Part shown: piece after piece, positions 1 to 5,169 of the stretch
How positions within the stretch are numbered: position 1 is the first letter of the stretch
How the letters are laid out: every line of letters starts with the position of its first letter
Source of the DNA: Ignavibacteriales bacterium
GTDB taxonomy: Bacteria; Bacteroidota; Ignavibacteria; UBA10030
Length of the DNA stretch: 6,544 bases
NCBI GenBank assembly: GCA_016207365.1
Contig: JACQPU010000318.1
Location: 1-6,544 of the forward strand
Direction of reading: 5' to 3'
The notes under the pieces: model-generated
The model's database searches: none
Seen by the model: only the letters and a program-made list of their open reading frames with translations
What the model was told of the DNA's origin: nothing
Program-made: the position numbers and the translations under genes

Positions 1-3
1 GCA

Positions 4-1182
4 TTACAGTCTCTCCACAAGCTCCGCGTATTTCGTTCCTGCGGCTGTATTCCAAAGAACAACAGAATCCGCGGCGGTGAGAATGTTTTTATGGAGGAGC
101 TTTTCCACCGCGACAACGGTCGCCGCACCCTCCGGACAGCAATAAAGCCCTTCAGCGCGGGCAACATCTGCAACAGCTTTCCGGATTTCTTCGTCGCTTA
201 CAGCAACCGCATGTCCTCCGCTTTTATAAAGGATGTCCAAAATCAGATAGTCCGCAAACGCCTTTGGAACACGCAGGCCTGAGGCAATTGTAGCCGCGTT
301 GTTCCAAAACTCAGACTCCCTCCGCTTTTGATCAAACGCACGCACAATCGGGGCACATCCTTCACTCTGCACCGCAATCATTCTGGGTCTTTTGGATCCG
401 ATGAGATCCAGTTCCGCCATTTCCTCAAATGCCTTCCACATGCCAACCAATCCGGTTCCCCCGCCGGCAGGATACACGATGGCATCCGGGAGGATCCATT
501 CGAGCTGTTCAGCCAGTTCGTATCCCATGGTCTTCTTTCCTTCAAGCCGGTATGGCTCCTTCATGGTCGAAACATCAAACCAGTCCGGATGCTCCCTCCG
601 GCGTTCACTCATCGCCTTCGCAGCATCGCTGATCGTCCCCCGGACCAACTCTACCTGCGCTCCGGAAGCGATACACTCGCTGATGTTGATGCGCGGCGTG
701 TCTTCCGGAAGAAAAATATGAGCTTCTATTCCGGCCCGTGCCGCGTACGCTGCAAGGGCACCGGCCGCGTTCCCAGCTGACGGTATGCAGACACGCGTGA
801 TGCCAAGTTCTTTTGCCTTGGACACCGCAACGGCAAGACCCCGCGCCTTGAAGGACCCCGTCGGCAGGCGGCTTTCATCCTTGATCAGTAGCCGGCTGAT
901 ACCCAGGCGTCGCTCCAGCGTGGCAAGCCGGATCAGGGGCGTGACAAGTTCGCCCAGGGAAACCACGTGTGCCGGATTCTCCAACGGCAACAGTGGCATG
1001 AGATTCCACATCTCCGGGGATCGTTCCCGGAACCATTTGCGGGATATCTCGTGTTTAGCTTTGGCCAGATCATACCTGGCCGCAAGAATCTTTCCGCAGC
1101 TCCGGCAAACGGTCTGAACCTCGTGCGGCGTGTGCCTGTCACCGCACGCGGTACATTCCAAATATGTGAGATATGTGCTCAT
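4..1182 (-). CDS. Threonine synthase-like PLP-dependent enzyme with N-terminal zinc ribbon
   Basis: A 392-residue cytoplasmic fold-type II PLP enzyme. Threonine synthase converts O-phosphohomoserine to threonine and phosphate, the last step of threonine synthesis. Visible features: an N-terminal zinc ribbon (Cys10, Cys13, Cys26, Cys29); the PLP-lysine motif SFKARG with Lys112; the SAGNAA loop near 135-140; EGKKTMGYELAEQL at 214-227, typical of threonine synthases; the phosphate-binding GGGTG at 240-244; and a C-terminal PEGAA followed by NTAAGTKY. Length fits the family. I chose the ATG at 1182, just before the zinc ribbon. A TTG at 1224 would add 14 residues with no family-like content, although a GGAG lies directly before it, so upstream TTG/GTG starts remain possible. 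Oddity: classical threonine synthases usually read SFKDRG, and here the Asp is Ala, so the exact substrate is less certain than the fold. It is transcribed away from the cytochrome operon. The stop (TAA) lies at 4-6; any downstream partner is outside the window. Confidence 0.85.
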   Translation of the reverse strand: MSTYLTYLECTACGDRHTPHEVQTVCRSCGKILAARYDLAKAKHEISRKWFRERSPEMWNLMPLLPLENPAHVVSLGELVTPLIRLATLERRLGISRLLIKDESRLPTGSFKARGLAVAVSKAKELGITRVCIPSAGNAAGALAAYAARAGIEAHIFLPEDTPRINISECIASGAQVELVRGTISDAAKAMSERRREHPDWFDVSTMKEPYRLEGKKTMGYELAEQLEWILPDAIVYPAGGGTGLVGMWKAFEEMAELDLIGSKRPRMIAVQSEGCAPIVRAFDQKRRESEFWNNAATIASGLRVPKAFADYLILDILYKSGGHAVAVSDEEIRKAVADVARAEGLYCCPEGAATVVAVEKLLHKNILTAADSVVLWNTAAGTKYAELVERL

Positions 1183-1229
1183 GACTTGTTTCGATACCTG
1201 CGTTTCAAACACCGGCAACAGCAACTCCG

Positions 1230-1259
1230 TTGAAACATACCGGCATTTTCACGTATATT
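1230..1259 (+). promoter_or_regulatory. Putative sigma70-like promoter of the cytochrome operon
   Basis: TTGAAA at 1230-1235 and TATATT at 1254-1259 are separated by 18 bases, close to the sigma70 -35/-10 consensus. Transcription would begin near 1266, giving a leader of about 45 bases before the ATG at 1310. The site lies in the 127-base divergent gap between the threonine synthase-like gene and the cytochrome operon, so any minus-strand promoter would overlap it. I saw no convincing minus-strand -35/-10 pair. The call rests on sequence match alone. Confidence 0.5.
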
Positions 1260-1298
1260 CCTCTTCGATTTTCACCGAACGCTTTTTTCACAACTTCT

Positions 1299-1303
1299 GA
1301 GGG
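1299..1303 (+). promoter_or_regulatory. Ribosome binding site of the heme-barrel gene
   Basis: GAGGG lies 6 bases before the ATG at 1310. This supports 1310 over the out-of-frame ATG at 1305, which is only one base after the site. Confidence 0.65.
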
Positions 1304-1309
1304 CATGTC

Positions 1310-2392
1310 ATGGCCAGACCTGTGGCTCTTTTCCTGCTTTCTCTCTTCAGCTTGATCGCCACTCTGAACGCGCTGCCGAAGTTTGCCAGCAGGCTCAACG
1401 TCTCATGCAAGAGTTGTCACGTGAATCCGACCGGAGGAGGTCTAAGGAACGCGTTTGGAACCTCATACGGTCAGGAGGACCTCCCGATTCCCACCTGGCA
1501 GGAACAGTATGGACTCGAGGATTTTTCGACGCAGCTGAACAGCGTCGTCAGTATTGGCGCAAACTTCCGTACCCTGTATTTCTCGCAACAGACCGGGGGA
1601 GCAAGTTCAAGAACTTCGTTCTTCCAAATGCAATCGGACGTGTACCTGAGTGCGAAACTTGCGAAGAGGACCTTTTTGTATCTCAACCGCGGCATCGGGA
1701 ACAGGTTTGAAGCATTTGGCCTCGCCGGCATCCTTCCTCTCGACGGGTACGTGAAAGCCGGCTGGTTTGTACCAAATTTCGGGCTCAGGATGGACGACCA
1801 TAACATCTTCACACGCGACAAGACGTTGTTTGCCTTTGGCGGCGGACATGATGCGGGAATCGAACTCGGATTTTCGCCGGGCGCCCTGGAGCTCACCGCC
1901 GGCATTACGAACGGTGCAACGAGCGATCGGGACGACAATGCTCTCAAAGCCGTGATGGCGCGTGCCGAGGCCCGTTACAAATTCGGGAGCATCAGTCTGC
2001 GCGGCGGGGGTTCTTACTACAACAACCCGCGCTCAACCGGTGTGCTCACTCTCCTGGGCGTTCACGGAGCCGCGACGCTCGGCGAGAACCTGACGGTGCT
2101 TGCAGAATTCGTCCAGCGCAGGTCTCTCTCCAATAACGTAAAAACGTTCGGAAATATTCTGTACGTCGAGGCCGATTATCTGCTGACTCAGGGAGTGGAT
2201 CTGAAAGTGGGGTACGAGTATTATGATCCGGACACAAAGTACAAAACGGGAACGGAATCGCGATTTGTGCTCGGACTCGAATTGTACCTGATCAGCGGCA
2301 TCGAGCTCAGGCCTTTGTATGTGATCCGTAAGGAAGAACCGGTGGATGCTCCGAACGACCAGTACATTCTCATGATGCACCTGTATCTCTGA
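1310..2392 (+). CDS. Outer-membrane beta-barrel with N-terminal monoheme c-type motif (cytochrome-porin fusion)
   Basis: A 360-residue exported protein. Residues 1-21 form a signal peptide (Arg3, then a Leu/Phe-rich core, likely cleaved after LNA). A single c-type heme motif, CKSCH (Cys33, Cys36, His37), follows immediately, then a Gly-rich NPTGGGLRNAFG stretch to residue 50. From about residue 75 to the end the protein alternates hydrophobic and polar residues with aromatic girdle positions and short polar turns (for example YVKAGWFVPNFGL, ARAEARYKFGSISLRGGGSYY, VDLKVGYEYYDP), and it ends in a hydrophobic MMHLYL strand. This pattern indicates an outer-membrane beta-barrel. The order signal, CxxCH, barrel resembles the Cyc2-type fused cytochrome-porins of iron oxidizers, but this protein is shorter than characterised Cyc2 (over 400 residues) and homology cannot be shown here. 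A role in moving electrons across the outer membrane is inference. It has its own promoter and RBS and lies 26 bases ahead of a second cytochrome gene. No distal heme ligand could be assigned. The alternative is a barrel whose CxxCH does not bind heme. Confidence 0.75.
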   Translation: MARPVALFLLSLFSLIATLNALPKFASRLNVSCKSCHVNPTGGGLRNAFGTSYGQEDLPIPTWQEQYGLEDFSTQLNSVVSIGANFRTLYFSQQTGGASSRTSFFQMQSDVYLSAKLAKRTFLYLNRGIGNRFEAFGLAGILPLDGYVKAGWFVPNFGLRMDDHNIFTRDKTLFAFGGGHDAGIELGFSPGALELTAGITNGATSDRDDNALKAVMARAEARYKFGSISLRGGGSYYNNPRSTGVLTLLGVHGAATLGENLTVLAEFVQRRSLSNNVKTFGNILYVEADYLLTQGVDLKVGYEYYDPDTKYKTGTESRFVLGLELYLISGIELRPLYVIRKEEPVDAPNDQYILMMHLYL

Positions 2393-2409
2393 CCTTTTCC
2401 AATTTCTCC

Positions 2410-2413
2410 GGAG
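2410..2413 (+). promoter_or_regulatory. Ribosome binding site of the small cytochrome gene
   Basis: GGAG lies 5 bases before the ATG at 2419, within the 26-base gap after the barrel gene. It supports this start over the in-frame ATG three codons later, and indicates independent initiation on a shared transcript. Confidence 0.6.
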
Positions 2414-2418
2414 TTCCT

Positions 2419-2784
2419 ATGTCCCGTATGGTCTTGAGCATTCTTGCGTTCAATGTCTTCATGCAAGCATTTGCACAGGAGAAAGGGAGTCTCACGTACG
2501 TGACGGATGTTCGCCCCATCATTCAGAAGAATTGCCTCCCGTGCCATCTTGAGGAAAACGAGAATCCGAGCGGGTTCTCGATGGACAACTACGAGCTCCT
2601 GATGAAAGGAGGAAAACACGGGAGTCCGGTCGTTCCCGGCAAGCCGGAGGTCAGCAACATGTACCTGAAGCTTCTTCCGGACCCGCCGTTTGGAAGGCAG
2701 ATGCCCAGGACCCGGAGGAAACTCTCGAACGAAGAAGTTCAGCTCATCTATGCCTGGATTGAACAGGGGGCGCGAAAGGAATAA
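2419..2784 (+). CDS. Secreted monoheme cytochrome c (planctomycete-type cytochrome c-like domain)
   Basis: A 121-residue protein with a signal peptide at about 1-19 (cleavage near AFA/QEK), so periplasmic or exported. The mature part begins YVTDVRPIIQKNCLPCH, with heme-binding Cys39, Cys42 and axial His43. GFSMDNYELLMKGG follows at 52-65, then VVPGKPEVSNMYLKLL, and RQMP containing Met95, the likely distal ligand. It ends with LSNEEVQLIYAWIEQGA, the usual C-terminal helix. This order matches the planctomycete-type cytochrome c domain family (PSCyt1-like), which also occurs in other bacteria. A role as electron carrier is expected for the family; its partner is not known. Because it is co-transcribed with the heme-barrel gene, it may exchange electrons with that protein on the periplasmic side (inference). 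It converges on pyruvate kinase, with 14 bases between the stop codons and no visible hairpin terminator. Confidence 0.85.
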   Translation: MSRMVLSILAFNVFMQAFAQEKGSLTYVTDVRPIIQKNCLPCHLEENENPSGFSMDNYELLMKGGKHGSPVVPGKPEVSNMYLKLLPDPPFGRQMPRTRRKLSNEEVQLIYAWIEQGARKE

Positions 2785-2798
2785 CGCGAAGCCCTGCC

Positions 2799-4244
2799 TC
2801 ACTCTCCCACCCGCTCCACTTTGATCGTGTTCGTGGTTCCCTTGGACATCAGTGGGATTCCTGCCGTAAATACCACATAGTCTCCCTTTTTTACGTGCCC
2901 CCGCCGGACGAGCTCGTCTTCAATGCGCTTGAACGCGGTATCAGAGTCCACGTCCAGATCCGGGACAATAATGCCGCGGATTCCCCACACAAGATTCATA
3001 CGTCGCAGAATTCTCTCTCTCCCGGTGACTGCCACAATCGGAGCTGGCGGCCGATATTTGCTGATACGGATTGCCGTGGCTCCCGAATGCGTGACGGGAA
3101 CGATCGCACGGGCGCTCAACTGTTTGGCCAGAACGGCGGCGGCACGGGCGACCGCGTCGAACATGTCGTCATACCGTATCCCTTCCAGACCCTCCCCCAG
3201 CCGGTCCCGCGCGATGGTTTCCGCCTTCCGAATGATCCGATCCATCGTATGAACAGCATCGACCGGATATGACCCGACGGATGTCTCGCCACTCAGCATC
3301 ACGGCATCCGCACCGTCAAGCACGGCATTGGCCACGTCATTCGCTTCGGCGCGCGTGGGACGGGGATTCTCAATCATCGACTCGAGCATTTGCGTTGCAA
3401 TGATCACTGGTTTTCCTGCCTCATTGCACTTTCGGACAATCATTTTTTGCACCAGGGGAACCTCCTCGGCCTGCAATTCGACGCCAAGGTCTCCACGCGC
3501 AACCATGACCACATCGGCTTCGGCAACAATCCCGTCGATCGCATCGACAGCCTCACGTTTCTCAATTTTCGCCACAATCGGAACCTTAATCCCCTTCCTG
3601 CCCTGGCGGATGATCAGCGAACGAAGCTCGCTGATGTCTTCGGGCTTGCGCACAAAGGAGAGAGCCACGTAATCCACCTCCTGCTCGAGACCAAACTTCA
3701 GATCCTCGCGGTCCTTATCCGTCAGGGAGGACACGCTGACATTCACGCCGGGGAGATTCATCCCCTTGTTGTCTTTCAGAATCCCTCCATTCACGACGTC
3801 GCATCTGACTTCGGTCGATGTTTTTCCGGTCACCACCATTTTGATCTTGCCGTCATCAACGAGAATCAAATCGCCCTTCTGGACATCTTTTGGGAGTGCC
3901 TTGTAGGCTGTGGACACCTTTCGGTCATCTCCCACAACATCCTCAATAGTGAACACAAACTCCTGCCCCTCCTTTAGTTGTACGGCGTGATTTGCCACAA
4001 CGCCTGTACGGATCTTCGGTCCACCCAGGTCCTGCAGGATCGTGATGGCCTCGCCGGCCCTGGCGGCCGCAGAGCGGACACTCTGGAGCACCTGCATGTG
4101 ACCTTCATGGCTCCCGTGCGAAAAGTTCAGCCGCGCAACGTCCATCCCTGCGTCGATCATCTCCTTCAGCCTCGCGCCTTCCTGTGAGGAAGGACCAATG
4201 GTACAGATGATTTTCGTGTGGCCGAACTGGCTAGGTCGATTCAT
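2799..4244 (-). CDS. pyk: Pyruvate kinase
   Basis: A 481-residue cytoplasmic enzyme that converts phosphoenolpyruvate and ADP to pyruvate and ATP in the last step of glycolysis. Motifs in order: TKIICTIGPSS (10-20); RLNFSHGSHEGH (38-49), with ATP/cation-site residues; DLGGPKIRTG (72-81); the B-domain segment VDDGKIKMVV (129-138); the signature VPIVAKIEKREAV with catalytic Lys226 and metal ligand Glu228; ARGDLGVE with Asp252; ATQMLESM (283-290); and a full C-terminal domain from about 360. Length is normal. The position equivalent to rabbit Glu117 is Lys77 (GPKIRTG), with Leu73 at the Thr113 equivalent, as in K+-independent pyruvate kinases. The C-terminal effector loop reads THSGATA rather than a classical fructose-1,6-bisphosphate loop, so the effector is uncertain. 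I chose the ATG at 4244; an in-frame TTG at 4274 would add 10 atypical residues. The ATG lies inside the end of the sirtuin gene and lacks a strong RBS, which suggests translational coupling. Confidence 0.97.
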   Translation of the reverse strand: MNRPSQFGHTKIICTIGPSSQEGARLKEMIDAGMDVARLNFSHGSHEGHMQVLQSVRSAAARAGEAITILQDLGGPKIRTGVVANHAVQLKEGQEFVFTIEDVVGDDRKVSTAYKALPKDVQKGDLILVDDGKIKMVVTGKTSTEVRCDVVNGGILKDNKGMNLPGVNVSVSSLTDKDREDLKFGLEQEVDYVALSFVRKPEDISELRSLIIRQGRKGIKVPIVAKIEKREAVDAIDGIVAEADVVMVARGDLGVELQAEEVPLVQKMIVRKCNEAGKPVIIATQMLESMIENPRPTRAEANDVANAVLDGADAVMLSGETSVGSYPVDAVHTMDRIIRKAETIARDRLGEGLEGIRYDDMFDAVARAAAVLAKQLSARAIVPVTHSGATAIRISKYRPPAPIVAVTGRERILRRMNLVWGIRGIIVPDLDVDSDTAFKRIEDELVRRGHVKKGDYVVFTAGIPLMSKGTTNTIKVERVGE

Positions 4245-4995
4245 GACTGTGGCGTTGAGTGAGGATGGTGACAAGATGCGGGAGTACCTTCCCCGAAGGT
4301 CCCAGAATTGTTTCGTTCATACGAGGGGAAAGATCGGTATATTCGGGATTGATTTCCACAACATAAGCGCCCGCGCTGCGGGCAGCCAGCGGAATGGATG
4401 CTGCCGGGTACACCACCCCGGATGTACCAACGGAAAGGAACACATCGCACCGGTGTGCAGCCTCCATCGCCTTTTCGAAGGCGCCCGCCGGCAAAAGCTC
4501 CCCAAACCAAACGACGTCGGGACGCAGGAGCCCCCCGCATGTCCGGCATTTTGGCGTCCTCTCGAACGTTGCCTGCTCCTCCTCCCCTGCAAGAAGCTTA
4601 CATTGAATGCAATAACTTCGCGTGATGTTTCCATGCAGCTCGACCACGTTTCTGCTTCCCGCCCTCGCATGCAGACCATCGACATTCTGGGTCACCAGCG
4701 TGAAATCCGGAACGAGATCCTGCATACGTGCCAGGGCAACGTGACCTTCGTTGGGAGCAACTTCGCTTAAGATCTTCTTCCTGTAATTGTACCACTCCCA
4801 AACGAGATCAGGATTACGGATAAAGCTTTCGAAGCGTGCCAAATCCTCAGGACTGAATTTCTCCCAGAGCCCACCGGTGCTTCGAAACGTGGGCACTCCA
4901 CTCTCCGCAGAAACGCCTGCGCCCGTCAGAACACAGATTGATTCGGCGGACGACAGAACGTCGGCAAGACGCGGTGAAATAGCCTGAGGGAGCAT
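4231..4995 (-). CDS. cobB: NAD-dependent protein deacylase, sirtuin (SIR2/CobB-like, class III features)
   Basis: A 254-residue cytoplasmic enzyme of the SIR2 family, which removes acyl groups from lysines using NAD and yields nicotinamide and O-acyl-ADP-ribose. Visible motifs: GAGVSAESGVPTFR (25-38) for NAD binding; TQNVDGLH (102-109); catalytic His121 in ELHGN; zinc cysteines Cys129, Cys132, Cys150 and Cys153; RPDVVWFGE (158-166); SVGTSG (188-193); and EINPE (214-218). Tyr69 and Arg72 (YNYR) match the Tyr-x-x-Arg pair that lets SIRT5 and CobB accept succinyl- and malonyl-lysine, so desuccinylase/demalonylase activity as well as deacetylation is plausible. The frame stays open upstream to 5265 through repeat DNA, but family similarity starts at MLPQAISPRL, so I use the ATG at 4995. 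No Shine-Dalgarno is visible there; the leader is heptamer repeat sequence. The gene overlaps pyruvate kinase by 14 bases. The symbol is given by family similarity. Confidence 0.92.
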   Translation of the reverse strand: MLPQAISPRLADVLSSAESICVLTGAGVSAESGVPTFRSTGGLWEKFSPEDLARFESFIRNPDLVWEWYNYRKKILSEVAPNEGHVALARMQDLVPDFTLVTQNVDGLHARAGSRNVVELHGNITRSYCIQCKLLAGEEEQATFERTPKCRTCGGLLRPDVVWFGELLPAGAFEKAMEAAHRCDVFLSVGTSGVVYPAASIPLAARSAGAYVVEINPEYTDLSPRMNETILGPSGKVLPHLVTILTQRHSHEST

Positions 4996-5000
4996 GGTAA

Positions 5001-5021
5001 ATAGTGAATCGAGAATAGTGA
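5001..5021. repeat. Heptamer tandem repeat, ATAGTGA type (3 units)
   Basis: Three units of 7 bases: ATAGTGA (5001-5007), ATCGAGA (5008-5014) and ATAGTGA (5015-5021). Units 1 and 3 are identical; the middle one differs at three positions. The block lies 5 bases upstream of the sirtuin ATG (minus strand), where a ribosome binding site would normally be. Confidence 0.7.
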
Positions 5022-5027
5022 ACCTCT

Positions 5028-5055
5028 CTGACGGTTCGACGGAGCTCACCGTCAG
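5028..5055. repeat. Perfect 8-bp inverted repeat in the sirtuin leader
   Basis: CTGACGGT (5028-5035) and ACCGTCAG (5048-5055) are exact reverse complements around a 12-base loop that contains the palindrome GAGCTC. A shorter alternative stem, ACGG (5039-5042) with CCGT (5049-5052), overlaps it. No T-run follows on the minus strand, so it is not a classical intrinsic terminator. It could be a transcript hairpin, an operator-like site, or part of the repeat mosaic. Confidence 0.6.
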
Positions 5056-5074
5056 CCGTGAACGAAGCCGAAGC

Positions 5075-5095
5075 CTGACCTCCGACCTCCCGCCT
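5075..5095. repeat. Heptamer tandem repeat, CTGACCT type, short block (3 units)
   Basis: CTGACCT (5075-5081), CCGACCT (5082-5088) and CCCGCCT (5089-5095) form three successive diverging heptamers. They match the consensus of the larger block at 5128-5169. Just before them GAAGCC occurs twice in tandem (5064-5075). The last unit also forms the left arm of the hairpin at 5089-5123. Confidence 0.65.
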
Positions 5096-5123
5096 ACGTC
5101 CGCCAGAGGGGGACTTCGGCGGG
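5089..5123. repeat. Two-tier GC-rich hairpin between heptamer blocks
   Basis: The outer arms CCCGCC (5089-5094) and GGCGGG (5118-5123) pair perfectly over 6 bases. The inner arms GTCCGCC (5098-5104) and GGGGGAC (5108-5114) pair with one G-G mismatch around a 3-base AGA loop. Small internal loops TAC and TTC separate the two tiers. There is no trailing T-run in either direction (GGCGGG is followed by TAAACTG), so a factor-independent terminator is unlikely. The shape resembles short palindromic intergenic repeats dispersed in bacterial genomes, but copy number cannot be seen here. Confidence 0.6.
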
Positions 5124-5127
5124 TAAA

Positions 5128-5169
5128 CTGACCTCTGACCTCTGGCTTCTGGTCTCCGACCTCCGATAT
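5128..5169. repeat. Heptamer tandem repeat, CTGACCT type, main block (6 units)
   Basis: Six contiguous heptamers: CTGACCT, CTGACCT, CTGGCTT, CTGGTCT, CCGACCT and CCGATAT. On the minus strand the consensus is AGGTCAG. The first two are identical and divergence increases toward the acylase gene, whose TGA stop (5169-5171) overlaps the last base of the array. The preserved 7-base phase through the diverged units shows tandem origin rather than chance low complexity. Together with the blocks at 5001 and 5075, the repeats and hairpins account for most of the 173-base gap between the acylase and sirtuin genes. I saw no clear promoter in that gap. Confidence 0.8.

Noticed and set aside
2785..2798. 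Bidirectional terminator between the converging cytochrome and pyruvate kinase genes
   Set aside because: Only 14 bases separate the stop codons and I found no convincing stem in or around them.
2221..2802. Open frame of 193 codons on the minus strand across both cytochrome genes
   Set aside because: It lies antisense to two genes with clear signal peptides, heme motifs and ribosome binding sites, and its translation shows no recognisable motif.
3390..3977. Open frame of 195 codons on the plus strand inside pyruvate kinase
   Set aside because: It is antisense to a strongly conserved gene, and its His/Asn-rich translation reflects the complementary codons.
4198..4770. Open frame of 190 codons on the plus strand across the sirtuin gene
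   Set aside because: It is a shadow of the sirtuin and pyruvate kinase coding sequence and shows no domain-like features.
5089..5123. Intrinsic terminator for the acylase gene
   Set aside because: The hairpin is strong and GC-rich, but no T-run follows it on the minus strand; the bases after it continue into AGGTCGG-type heptamers.
5001..5169. CRISPR array
   Set aside because: Units are 7 bases, contiguous and without spacers, so this is tandem repetition.
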